Positions 1 through 8,285 of a stretch of 32,048 nt of DNA are shown piece by piece. The stretch spans positions 1 to 32,048 of the forward strand of contig DPCJ01000211.1 in the NCBI GenBank assembly GCA_003516705.1, given 5' to 3'. Numbering within the stretch: position 1 is the stretch's first letter; the number at the start of each line of letters is the position of its first letter. A program made the translations under genes and the position numbers. The stretch comes from Prolixibacteraceae bacterium (GTDB lineage: Bacteria > Bacteroidota > Bacteroidia > Bacteroidales > Prolixibacteraceae). The notes under the pieces were generated by a model, which was given only the letters and a program-made list of their open reading frames with translations, made no database searches and had not been told where the DNA came from.

Positions 1-146
1 TCGTTTGATGCGGCCCACGTGCCGGTTGCACAGTCCCATTTTACAATGTAAAATCCGTTGGCATCTTTCGGATTGTTCAGATTTTGTGCGGCAGCACCAA
101 AAACAAAAAATAATAAAGTAATAGCCGATAAAGTAAATGTTCTCAT
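1..146 (-). CDS. N-terminus of an exported protein (partial, runs off window)
   Basis: The first 48 codons are visible, read leftward from an ATG at 146; the rest lies outside the window. The N-terminus has a clear Sec signal peptide: Met-Arg, a hydrophobic core of about 14 residues, then a GAAAQ cleavage region typical of Bacteroidota. The mature start contains NPKDANGFYIVKWDC, which I do not assign to a family. It diverges from the beta-helix gene at 423 across a 276-bp intergenic region, so both may share control elements. Its place next to secreted glycosidases suggests another extracellular protein, but that is inference from position only. Confidence 0.6.
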   Translation of the reverse strand, partial: MRTFTLSAITLLFFVFGAAAQNLNNPKDANGFYIVKWDCATGTWAASN

Positions 147-422
147 AGTCTTTTTGTTTTTAATTAATAACTGATGTAAAGATAGAGCCTGAAACAGGGG
201 ATAATTCGGATGGCGAACTGCAATATCGATTTATACAAAACATATACGCCTGATATTATGCGTATTACAACTATTTTTTCGCTTCAAAATATAGATTTAT
301 TGGATATAAAACGCCTGATTTTGTCTGAAAAACAGGGAAAAACTGGCGGTCAGAAAGGCACTAAAATCCGTAGTTCAATTTGAATTTGTACATTCACCCT
401 ACGTATAAAACGAAACAGAAAA
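147..422. promoter_or_regulatory. Divergent intergenic region with a dyad and a 9-bp direct repeat
   Basis: This region separates two divergently transcribed exported-protein genes. It contains a dyad, ATACGC-N10-GCGTAT, at 244-265. The 9-mer ACGCCTGAT overlaps the dyad at 246-254 and recurs at 311-319, 65 bp away. I found no full TTG/TAnnTTTG promoter on either strand; the closest -7-like octamer for the leftward gene is TATCTTTA. The repeats could be regulator sites, but no protein can be assigned to them. Confidence 0.3.
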
Positions 423-2402
423 ATGATTAGCAAAGATTTATTATTTATCGCCTTTCTTTTGTGTGGATTTTTGAATTCAACGGCTCAAAGTATTACGTTT
501 CCGGATGACGAACGCGAGCGGGGTTATTTTGAACGCCCTTATTTAAGGTACGAAGCTGAACCCGGAAAATGTGAAACCAATGGAAATATTTTGCAACCCA
601 CTTTAGACCAACGCCAAATTCAGACCGAAGCCTCTGACTTTACAGCTGTTCAGCTAATTACTAATGGTTCGTTTATTCAGTGGACAAACGAAAAAACCGC
701 CGACGGATTAACCCTCCGTTTTTCGCTGCCCGACAGCAACGATGGCAAAGGAACACAAGGCACTCTTACGCTGTTTGTTAACGATACTATTGTGCAAAAC
801 ATCACGCTCAACTCTTACTGGGCATGGCAATACATTCTGAAAACAGGCAGCAAATATCCCGACAACACGCCCGATGCATCAATCAAATTCCCGCGAATGC
901 GTTTCGACGAAATACATTTGAAACTTGCAAGTAAAATCCCCGCCAACGCAGTGCTCAGGTTGGAAAAAGCCGATGTAAACGACATTCCTTACACCATTGA
1001 TTTTATAGAGCTTGAAGAGATTCCAGAAGCTGTAACCTATGAATCGATTCAGGATGCAAACAAAATTGCGTACACACCCGAAAATGGAAAACTGCAATAT
1101 TTTGTTTCGCAAAACAAAGGGAAAGCCATTTATTTACCGGCGGGGAAATACGAAGTGGATGGCCGGATTATTATTTCGGGCGACAGCACAAAAATTATCG
1201 GGGCCGGAATGTGGCATACCGAAATTTATTTCAACGCCTCGTCGGATGACCGGAGTACCTACAGCCAGCGCGGTATTGAAACTTACGCCAACAACGTGGT
1301 TCTTGAAGGCGTATTTCTGAACACGGTAAACAACAAACGATACTACAATAACGACTCGCGCTACCAGGTTGGAAAAGGCGTGATGGGGAGTTTCGGTTCA
1401 AATTCTATCATCAGAAATGTATGGATTGAACATTTTGAATGTGGCGGTTGGATTGAAGGCGCCAGCAATCTGACTATTCAACACTGTCGTTTCCGCAACA
1501 ATTACGCCGATGGAATTAACCTCGCTTACGGCTGCAAAAATTCAGTGGTGGAACATTGCAGCTACCGCAACAATGGCGACGATGATATTGCTTCGTGGTC
1601 GCGGGCCGACCGCAATTGCGAAAACAACATTTTCAGATACAGCACTTCTGAAAACAACTGGCGCGCTTCGGGCCTCGGCTTTTTTGGCGGAAAGCAAAAC
1701 AAAGCGCACAATATTGTGATTTCCGATGCCATGGAAGCCGGGTTCCGCGTAACCTGCGATTTTCCGGGGATGCCTTTCAGCAGCGAAGGTTACAGCGAGT
1801 TCTACAATATTTCGGTGTACAGAGGCGGTGTGGCGAGCGGTGTGGCCGGAATTGGCGGCGATTTGTGGGGAAACCAGCAGGGCGCATTGCACATCAACAG
1901 CAGCACCCAATACGATTTGCAAAACATCAGAATCTATAACATCGATTTGTACGACTCAAAAAACGACGCTGTTTTTATTGGCAGCGGAACTAAAACCATC
2001 AAAAATCTGCAATTAAAAAATATAAATATTCACGGAACCGGCCGCTACGGCATTCTTTTCAGCGGAGCCAAAGGAAACGGAATATATTGCAACATCAATT
2101 ATGAAAACATCGGGGCTGGCGTAAATACTAGCACAATTCCGGCAACGTTTACTTTTACTGAAGATTGCAGCATTGTTTCGGCGCAGGTGCAAAAGGAAAA
2201 TGATTTAAAAGCAATTGCGGTTGGAAGAGAAATTCATATCTCAGGAAAGGACAATACCGCTGTTGCTGTTTACGATCTCTGGGGCCGGAAAAGATTTCAA
2301 ACTTTAATCAGGGCAGGCCAGGCAAAAGTTATTGGGCTTAATTCAGGCATTTACATTGTAAGATGGGGTGATTTCAGAAGTCTGAAAGTTTTTGTGCAAT
2401 AA
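423..2402 (+). CDS. T9SS-secreted parallel beta-helix glycosidase, GH87-like (alpha-1,3-glucanase/mycodextranase type)
   Basis: The 659-residue protein has a signal peptide (about 1-21), a beta-sandwich carbohydrate-binding-like domain (about 39-198, beginning RYEAEPG), a right-handed parallel beta-helix (about 205-575) and a T9SS type A sorting domain (about 595-659, with VYDLWGRK and SGIYIVRW). In the helix, Asp363 (YADGIN) and Asp386/Asp387 (GDDDIASW) are spaced 23 and 24 residues apart. That is the spacing I recall for the three catalytic Asp of GH87 alpha-1,3-glucanases (1067/1090/1091 in the Bacillus circulans enzyme). GH87 enzymes hydrolyse alpha-1,3-glucan, including mutan and fungal wall glucan. 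The family call is therefore motif-based; another pectate-lyase-like fold family remains possible. The gene converges on the regulator at 2420 with a 17-bp gap. Confidence 0.7.
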   Translation: MISKDLLFIAFLLCGFLNSTAQSITFPDDERERGYFERPYLRYEAEPGKCETNGNILQPTLDQRQIQTEASDFTAVQLITNGSFIQWTNEKTADGLTLRFSLPDSNDGKGTQGTLTLFVNDTIVQNITLNSYWAWQYILKTGSKYPDNTPDASIKFPRMRFDEIHLKLASKIPANAVLRLEKADVNDIPYTIDFIELEEIPEAVTYESIQDANKIAYTPENGKLQYFVSQNKGKAIYLPAGKYEVDGRIIISGDSTKIIGAGMWHTEIYFNASSDDRSTYSQRGIETYANNVVLEGVFLNTVNNKRYYNNDSRYQVGKGVMGSFGSNSIIRNVWIEHFECGGWIEGASNLTIQHCRFRNNYADGINLAYGCKNSVVEHCSYRNNGDDDIASWSRADRNCENNIFRYSTSENNWRASGLGFFGGKQNKAHNIVISDAMEAGFRVTCDFPGMPFSSEGYSEFYNISVYRGGVASGVAGIGGDLWGNQQGALHINSSTQYDLQNIRIYNIDLYDSKNDAVFIGSGTKTIKNLQLKNINIHGTGRYGILFSGAKGNGIYCNINYENIGAGVNTSTIPATFTFTEDCSIVSAQVQKENDLKAIAVGREIHISGKDNTAVAVYDLWGRKRFQTLIRAGQAKVIGLNSGIYIVRWGDFRSLKVFVQ

Positions 2403-2419
2403 CCTCTTCCTCCGAAATT

Positions 2420-3997
2420 TCAAATCGATTTAATCTCAAGCACTTTGCGCTTAAACTCATCGGTCGGGCAATTGGCTTTGCTCTTGATTTTTGTTTTGTA
2501 AGCATAAATCGTATTGACTGAATAATCCAGAAAGCTGGCAATTTTCTCGTTGTCGTTAATTCCGAGACGAATCAATGCATAGATGCGCAAATCGGTATTC
2601 ATCAACTCCCCCTTTTTCAGATGAATTTGTTCTTCAGGTTTCATCAGTTTATTAAACTCATGCACAAAATCGGGGAAGAGTTTCAAAAAAATCTGGTCGA
2701 ACCGTTCGAATAAAGCCTCGCGCTCTTTTGCAATACTCAGGTTTTGCGGAATATTTTTCAACCCGTCAAACTGTTTGGCAGCCACTTTGCGGTTTACCCA
2801 TTTTTGCAGCATCTCCATTTTTTCGATAAACTCGGAACTCTGACTAAAAAAGTAAGCAATGTATTCATCCTTGATTTTGTTGGCCTCGGTTAGTTTATCG
2901 TTGGCATCCTGAATGGTTTGCCGCGCAATATTGAGGCGTTTAAACGAGCTCCAGATTACAACAAGCGCAACAATCAAAGCAAAAAACAAAACCGAAATAA
3001 AAACCGAAAAAACCATAATCCTGTCGCGCTGGTTTTCGATGATGTTCATTCGTTCACCTTCAATAATTGGCAAAATACTCCCGATTTCGAGCTGCCGGTG
3101 GCGGGCATTGTAAAACGAAGCATCTTCCAACGCTTTTCTGATGTATTTTACAGCCGGTACAATTTCACGCTCTTCGTAAAGCAATTGTGCCAGATTGCGC
3201 AATGCAACCGTCTCTTTTACCGATGATTTTACATCAGAAACAGCCGCTTTTATCCAAAATTCTTTTGCCTCCTTAATTTTTCCCTGCAACCCCAGAACAT
3301 AAGCAATACTAGAAGTTGCAATGGCAAGGTCGTGCTCGGAATAATTCTTTGTGTCAATCATTTTGCGGAAAGAAGCCACAGCCGCATCGTGATTGTCTGT
3401 TTTCATATTTTTCAGCCCGAGCGTGGCCCAATACCGCGCCGAACCATACGGGATGAGCACAATGGCAGAATCGATAATCAGGTTACCAGTTTGAATGTAA
3501 TTTTTCCTGAACCCGGAACTTCGGTTATAATCAGCCATATCATAATACAACCGCGATTTGCATGTGTAATATTCAATTCTGGTTTCGGTATTGCATGAGT
3601 CAACACTCACCAGACTTAACACATCAAAAGCTTCTTTAAATAACCCGGAGGAGAAGTATGAAAACCCAAGTTTTACCTGCGAAGTAACAATTTTATCCCT
3701 GTCATTCAGTTCCAAAGAAATCCGGGTCAGTTTTTCAACATAGAAATAGGCTGAATCATAAATGTACGACCTGTATTCATCGAATAGCCGGTTATATAAA
3801 TCATACAGTTGCAGATTATTTTTTCCGCTCAGCGAAATCTCATCTTTAATTTTTCGGATACGGTCTTCTTTTATTTCGTCGTATTCCGATTGACGGGAGA
3901 TATAAAAATCGAGTGAATCGAGCGATAAAGTTTCAGCAAGAGCGCCAGAACTAAAGAAAAATAATACAAAAAATATGGCTAAAATCGACTTCTTCAA
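2420..3997 (-). CDS. DUF6377 membrane-anchored TPR regulator with C-terminal HTH
   Basis: From the chosen start it is 525 residues: a signal sequence (about 1-22), a helical TPR-like periplasmic part, one transmembrane segment (about 328-350), a coiled coil, then a cytoplasmic helix-turn-helix (about 465-510, LRIYALIRLGINDNEKIASF and SVNTIYAYKTKIK). This layout matches the Bacteroidota DUF6377 family, often found beside glycan-use genes. The start is a judgement. The open frame extends to 4147 inside the GH172 gene, but the added residues are polar and not signal-like. TTG at 3997 gives Met-Lys-Lys-Ser followed by a proper hydrophobic core, 49 bp after the GH172 stop, and there is no suitable ATG. 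It likely senses an envelope cue and controls nearby genes; the target is inferred. Confidence 0.75.
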   Translation of the reverse strand: MKKSILAIFFVLFFFSSGALAETLSLDSLDFYISRQSEYDEIKEDRIRKIKDEISLSGKNNLQLYDLYNRLFDEYRSYIYDSAYFYVEKLTRISLELNDRDKIVTSQVKLGFSYFSSGLFKEAFDVLSLVSVDSCNTETRIEYYTCKSRLYYDMADYNRSSGFRKNYIQTGNLIIDSAIVLIPYGSARYWATLGLKNMKTDNHDAAVASFRKMIDTKNYSEHDLAIATSSIAYVLGLQGKIKEAKEFWIKAAVSDVKSSVKETVALRNLAQLLYEEREIVPAVKYIRKALEDASFYNARHRQLEIGSILPIIEGERMNIIENQRDRIMVFSVFISVLFFALIVALVVIWSSFKRLNIARQTIQDANDKLTEANKIKDEYIAYFFSQSSEFIEKMEMLQKWVNRKVAAKQFDGLKNIPQNLSIAKEREALFERFDQIFLKLFPDFVHEFNKLMKPEEQIHLKKGELMNTDLRIYALIRLGINDNEKIASFLDYSVNTIYAYKTKIKSKANCPTDEFKRKVLEIKSI

Positions 3998-4046
3998 AAC
4001 AACCAGGTTTAAGTTTCTTTGTGCAATGGTAAACGTACAGTTTTTA

Positions 4047-6116
4047 TTATTTCGAAAACTGAAGATAGTCAATTCCCGCCATATTTCCGGGTTTGGCGTT
4101 TTTATCAGCACCCATAATTTTAACCGAAAGTGTGTTTTCTCCGGCATTCAGTGCATGTTTTCCAAGTTCAACTTCCGAAGGTATTACACCTGCTTCATAA
4201 AATCCGTTAAATTTAGCACCGGCGGGCTTTCCGTTAATGTAAAGCTGAATAATTCCATAATCGATGGCTTTTGTCAGTTGGGCCGAAACAGCATAATTTC
4301 CGGCTTCCTTCTGCGTAAATTTCATTGCCAGTTCATCACCAGTTTTTGCATTTCTCCACCACAGTTGCGTGTCGTTGCTCCAGCCCCAGTTGCCCGATTG
4401 CGGACCCACCTCGCCAGCCGGCGTATTCAGAATTTCAAGAAACTCACCTTCCAATTTACCGGTTGAATCAATTTCTGGTTTATAAATATCCGTTCTTTTC
4501 AGCGCCACCGGGGTTTTTACAGTTTCCTCATCAGTTTTATCATTGCTCACAAAACCCGGTTTTGCATACCAAAATGCCGATTGCGCATAGTTCATGCGGG
4601 TTTTCACCCAGTGCCACATTTCAATGTTTGAGTTGATTTCGGTTTGAAACGGAATGGCATCGAGCGAGCGGTAACGCATATTCACGCTCATTCCAGGGTG
4701 GAAACTTCCATAACCAGCAGGTTGAGCAATAAACGGGTGCGAAAAAACTTCGGGGCGGCACCAGGCATAACCGTAATAATCTTCGCTGCCGGTTCCAATA
4801 CTTGAAGGGAACTTTTCGCCATCGACAAAAATTTTCTCATCGCCTTCGCCCCACCAGCCGTCAACCGTATTGAAAACTGTAACCGCATCGCCAACATAAA
4901 CGCCTTGTCCTCCAACTTTTACGAAATTCATATCGAAATGCCATTCATCACCGGGTTTTGTATCATCTTTCGAAGTGGCAATCTGGTTGTGTTCGTGCCA
5001 CGATGCGCCAAAATACATGCTGTTGCTGCTCCATTTGTAGCTTTCGATTCCCACTTTCAGCTCCACATCCACGGGTTGAGACCCCATATTTATTAACTGG
5101 ATTTTTGTACTTTTTTTGAAAGGCATCAGCCAGCGGGTTTCCATCAAGCCATCGTTTGTTACCTGTGTAAACCATGTTTTTGATGGATGCAACTGGTAGC
5201 CGGTACCGAAAAATTCGCCTGCCGGAATCCACACTGTCTGGTTTTCATCAAACGAAACTGCCAGAACCGTTGACCGGAGCGCCTGGTTCAAATCTGTAGC
5301 ATTCAGTTTTACAGCAATTCCCGAAATTGCCTGGCCACTACCTGATATTTCCAAATCCAGTGTTTCACTTTCTGCCAGTTTTCCGGCTTTTTCCTGAACA
5401 GAAGCAAGCGGTTCGAAGGGCGAAAGAAGTTTTTCTGCAGTTTGTTTAATCGCAGGTTCAGCCCGTTTCAGGACGTCGGTTGAAAAACTTTCAACTTCCA
5501 CCTTCTTCTCGTACTCTCTGTAACAAATATTGTAGTAAATACTTGGAGTTCTTTTATTTTCCTCAATCTTCACCGCATCGCACTGGTAAGTAATTTTGCA
5601 GTGCTTTCCATACGGAATGGGTAAATACAGATTGTGACCACGGTGTTCGCGCTCGGTAAGCGGCGAAACCGAAGAGGCCAGTGGTTCGATGGCCAGCAGA
5701 TTGCCGCTTACAATTTCAAGCACATCGCCTTCCACTACCGGAACAGGATTTTCATCGATATAAATCCGTATGGTTCCTGAAAAAGCGTCAGGTCCGGAGA
5801 AAGTCATCCACCATCGAACCACAGCGCCTGGTCCTTCGGCATCGAGTAGTACAAACTCGCGGCGGCCTTCGTTTTGTTCTTCCCTGATAAACTGTGTAAA
5901 ATCGGCGTTGGCCCACCAGCCCAAACTGTCGGGCGAAACAGAATTTCTGTCGTAACTGCTGAACTGTTTTAATTTGTACCCGTTTTCGGGAAAATACGTT
6001 AATGCAGGACGATTGGTCTGCTCGTTTAAAAGCGATTCAAGTGTTACTTTTTCTTTTGTGCAATTGGTGAAAAGAAGGGTTACCACCACGATGAAAAGTA
6101 TTGACAAACGGTTCAT
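4047..6116 (-). CDS. GH172 (DUF2961) lipoprotein glycosidase
   Basis: This 689-residue lipoprotein (lipobox LLFTNC, Cys19) has a DUF2961 core (about 38-480) and a C-terminal beta-sandwich (about 555-689, with WWRNAKTG and GIDYLQF). Glu424 (WWGEGDE) and Glu445 (GTGSEDYYGY) lie 21 residues apart, matching the acid/base and nucleophile spacing I recall for the Bifidobacterium GH172 enzyme that acts on difructose dianhydride. Known GH172 members cleave alpha-fructofuranosidic or alpha-arabinofuranosidic bonds; the exact substrate here is unknown. It follows the acyltransferase gene by 34 bp and precedes the DUF6377 regulator by 49 bp, so the three are probably co-transcribed. It probably sits on the outer membrane. 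Confidence 0.85.
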   Translation of the reverse strand: MNRLSILFIVVVTLLFTNCTKEKVTLESLLNEQTNRPALTYFPENGYKLKQFSSYDRNSVSPDSLGWWANADFTQFIREEQNEGRREFVLLDAEGPGAVVRWWMTFSGPDAFSGTIRIYIDENPVPVVEGDVLEIVSGNLLAIEPLASSVSPLTEREHRGHNLYLPIPYGKHCKITYQCDAVKIEENKRTPSIYYNICYREYEKKVEVESFSTDVLKRAEPAIKQTAEKLLSPFEPLASVQEKAGKLAESETLDLEISGSGQAISGIAVKLNATDLNQALRSTVLAVSFDENQTVWIPAGEFFGTGYQLHPSKTWFTQVTNDGLMETRWLMPFKKSTKIQLINMGSQPVDVELKVGIESYKWSSNSMYFGASWHEHNQIATSKDDTKPGDEWHFDMNFVKVGGQGVYVGDAVTVFNTVDGWWGEGDEKIFVDGEKFPSSIGTGSEDYYGYAWCRPEVFSHPFIAQPAGYGSFHPGMSVNMRYRSLDAIPFQTEINSNIEMWHWVKTRMNYAQSAFWYAKPGFVSNDKTDEETVKTPVALKRTDIYKPEIDSTGKLEGEFLEILNTPAGEVGPQSGNWGWSNDTQLWWRNAKTGDELAMKFTQKEAGNYAVSAQLTKAIDYGIIQLYINGKPAGAKFNGFYEAGVIPSEVELGKHALNAGENTLSVKIMGADKNAKPGNMAGIDYLQFSK

Positions 6117-6138
6117 ATTGATATTTTTAGGTTGATAT

Positions 6139-6173
6139 CAAAAGTAAAATTTATAATTTCAGTCTTATTCCAA
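6139..6173 (-). promoter_or_regulatory. Possible internal promoter before the GH172 gene
   Basis: On the minus strand a perfect Bacteroidota -7 octamer TACTTTTG (6139-6146) lies 22 bp before the GH172 start. A TTG at 6171-6173 lies 24 bp upstream, slightly beyond the usual 17-23 bp spacing. This could give the glycosidase and regulator expression separate from the upstream acyltransferase. Confidence 0.3.
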
Positions 6174-7335
6174 TTTTTGCGAGCAAAGCGGCAAACCCAA
6201 TCATTGCAAACGCCCAAATTACTGAACCTCCAACAACCATCCACTGCATATCGGCATGTTTATAAAAGAAAACAGGGATGCTGAACATCCAAATGGCATG
6301 ATACAAAACATCAGGCGCAAGATAAGTTGTAAGCGAGTTTTGACCGGCAGGTTTAAAAACAGACGTCCATTTTTTTCGGCCCCAAACATCGATAAACAGA
6401 TACAAAAGCATAAAAACAAGAATGCTGATTCCATTGCAAATCATGCCCCAGCTGGGTGTGGCTTTAATTTTTGAAATAATAAACCAGTTGCGCAGCACAA
6501 AACCCGTAACGAGTACAACTATTCCAAAAATCAGGCCGGTAAAAATCCATGTTTTCATGTCTTTTCGTTCAAGCCGGCGCAACAACAAACTGAAAAACAA
6601 TCCGGCAACAACAATCATTGGCGTGCTTCCGCCGATAATAACTCCAAATACAGGTTTTGCAGCATCCAGAAAACCAGTCAGATTTAATTCGCTCAAAATA
6701 TTCAGCAATAGAAAGAGTAGAAAAAATATACCTGTGAGCAACAGGTTTTCTCGCGAAACAAGGTAAACCAAAGCAGTCACCAGGTAACCCCAGCCAATCA
6801 GCCCGAGAATGCCCCACCAGCCGGTAACCATCCAGCCTGGATTTTCAGGGGTTCCGCTTTTAAAAATAGCGACAAGAATTATCAGGCCAAGTATTCCGAT
6901 TGCTTTCAGCGAAAACAGTAGGTATTGATTTTTTATTTTGTACTGGTTCCAAACCAGAAATACCGAAACAAGCATAAGAATTGTCCAAAGATTCTGGCTT
7001 ACTCCTGAAAGTTCAGTATTCAATCGTGATGCATTCAACGACAGCACGCCGATTACCAGCAAACTCACAGTGCGAATAATAATATGTACAAGTAAAAGCG
7101 GCAGGTTCTCGCCCTTTTTTAACCGGCTTTGTATGGCAAATGGAACTGCCATCCCGACCATAAACAGGAACCCCGGAAAAACCCAGTCGGCAAGCCCCAT
7201 TCCATCGAAACCGGCATCGGTGTGTACCATCCACTGCGGCACACCCGGAACGTACAAATCGTTTACAAAAAGCATGAGGAAAAGCGTGAGTCCACGCATG
7301 ATATCGATTGTAAGAACACGCCCTCGGTTATCCAT
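6151..7335 (-). CDS. HGSNAT/NagX-like multispanning acyltransferase (DUF5009-type)
   Basis: The protein is 394 residues with about ten hydrophobic segments. The start ATG at 7335 gives MDNRGRVLTIDIMRGLT, the family's usual opening; an upstream ATG at 7383 only adds a non-conserved leader. The segment with DIMRGLTLFLMLFVND, then DWVFPGFLFMVGMAVPFA, matches bacterial relatives of heparan-alpha-glucosaminide N-acetyltransferase. In the human enzyme an acetyl group is moved across a membrane to terminal glucosamine. The bacterial role is usually inferred to be acetylation of sugar units. It is the first gene of a likely three-gene unit with GH172 and the DUF6377 regulator. Catalysis and substrate are not proven by the sequence. 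Confidence 0.75.
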   Translation of the reverse strand: MDNRGRVLTIDIMRGLTLFLMLFVNDLYVPGVPQWMVHTDAGFDGMGLADWVFPGFLFMVGMAVPFAIQSRLKKGENLPLLLVHIIIRTVSLLVIGVLSLNASRLNTELSGVSQNLWTILMLVSVFLVWNQYKIKNQYLLFSLKAIGILGLIILVAIFKSGTPENPGWMVTGWWGILGLIGWGYLVTALVYLVSRENLLLTGIFFLLFLLLNILSELNLTGFLDAAKPVFGVIIGGSTPMIVVAGLFFSLLLRRLERKDMKTWIFTGLIFGIVVLVTGFVLRNWFIISKIKATPSWGMICNGISILVFMLLYLFIDVWGRKKWTSVFKPAGQNSLTTYLAPDVLYHAIWMFSIPVFFYKHADMQWMVVGGSVIWAFAMIGFAALLAKIGIRLKL

Positions 7336-7353
7336 AAATTCAGGTTTGAATGC

Positions 7354-7385
7354 CGAAATTAATAAAATGCCCCGTTGGTGCACAA
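7354..7385 (-). promoter_or_regulatory. Candidate Bacteroidota promoter for the acyltransferase unit
   Basis: On the minus strand, TTG (7383-7385), a 21-bp spacer and TAATTTCG (7354-7361, seven of eight matches to TAnnTTTG) lie just before the ATG at 7335. The placement suits a leftward transcript covering the acyltransferase, GH172 and regulator genes. Confidence 0.4.
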
Positions 7386-7402
7386 ATCAATTAAAAAATC
7401 TA

Positions 7403-7433
7403 TTGACTTCAGATTCAATTATCCTTAACTTTA
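7403..7433 (+). promoter_or_regulatory. Candidate Bacteroidota promoter for the gene at 7450
   Basis: TTG (7403-7405), a 20-bp spacer and TAACTTTA (7426-7433, seven of eight matches to TAnnTTTG) lie 16 bp before the ATG at 7450. It is back to back with the leftward candidate promoter at 7354-7385. Confidence 0.45.
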
Positions 7434-7449
7434 ATAAAAAATCGAAACC

Positions 7450-8217
7450 ATGAAACAGTATTTTTACCTTGTTACCACGCCCGAATCACTTATAGCCTCT
7501 CATCTGTCACCACTCGATTTTGGAAATTACCTTTCCGTGGGAACCAAAAAACAGATTCACGGTCAGAACATTTTTTTCGAAATCGACCCTGAAAAAATGA
7601 AAGATATTCCTTTCGGATATCTGGAAAAAGAACTTATTCCGTACGCCAATGGTGAACCAAAACGTTCAGTGTTTTTTAGTATTTACAGGTGTTTAGAACA
7701 AACACCGCTGGCAGCGCTGAAAAGCCTCTATCTTTCAACCGATGATGGCAAAGTGCTTGAAATTCCTTCTTCTTCTTTCGATGAGACCGAAACCGATGAA
7801 ACCCATCTGTACCAGCAATTTAACCCGATTACCACACGGGTGGCGAGTAAATTAAATCCAGGCAGATTTATCCAGTTTTTAACCGACAGCCGCAAACCCG
7901 TTTCGGCGCCAAAAGTATTTTTTGCCGAGTTGCTGCTGAATGAACTAGCATTTGATCCAAATGCCCCGTTGAATAACCTGCCCTACCCTAACCCCGACCA
8001 TTTGCGCGATTGCCTGATAAAACTTCAGGAAACAAAAGGCAAACGCACAAAAACAGTATTGCGTTTTATGCAGGGCGATCTGAATTACAGAACCGTGAAA
8101 ACCGGCTTCTTTATTGGCGAAAAAGACAGGTTCCTGTTTTACCCATTCCCATCGATGAAAGAACTTGAAGGGAAATATTACACCTGGTGGCGGTCGGCGC
8201 TGACACAGCATTTTTAA
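7450..8217 (+). CDS. Uncharacterised cytoplasmic protein
   Basis: I do not recognise this 255-residue protein. It has no signal peptide or membrane segment. It opens MKQYFYLVTTPESLIASHLSP, has an acidic middle (SSSFDETETDETHL, about 112-125) and ends with FLFYPFPSMKELEGKYYTWWRS. The codon pattern and amino-acid mix look genuinely coding, and a candidate promoter sits just upstream. The opening (a statement of returned values, a fixed site called SPLDFG) vaguely resembles small regulatory or toxin-related proteins, but no motif supports any function. It lies 68 bp upstream of the GH53 gene on the same strand, so the two may share a transcript. Confidence 0.7.
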   Translation: MKQYFYLVTTPESLIASHLSPLDFGNYLSVGTKKQIHGQNIFFEIDPEKMKDIPFGYLEKELIPYANGEPKRSVFFSIYRCLEQTPLAALKSLYLSTDDGKVLEIPSSSFDETETDETHLYQQFNPITTRVASKLNPGRFIQFLTDSRKPVSAPKVFFAELLLNELAFDPNAPLNNLPYPNPDHLRDCLIKLQETKGKRTKTVLRFMQGDLNYRTVKTGFFIGEKDRFLFYPFPSMKELEGKYYTWWRSALTQHF

Positions 8218-8285
8218 AAATTCAAAGAACTGCGTATTTTGAACCCCCAAACTTCTGTATTTTCGGCCATCAAAAAACAAACAAA

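Noticed and set aside
1542..1922. 126-codon open frame opposite the GH87-like gene
   Set aside because: It is the antisense shadow of a conserved domain region and has no family-like residues or promoter.
2420..4147. Full 575-codon frame of the DUF6377 gene
   Set aside because: The extra 50 codons overlap the GH172 gene and give no signal sequence; TTG at 3997 yields a proper one.
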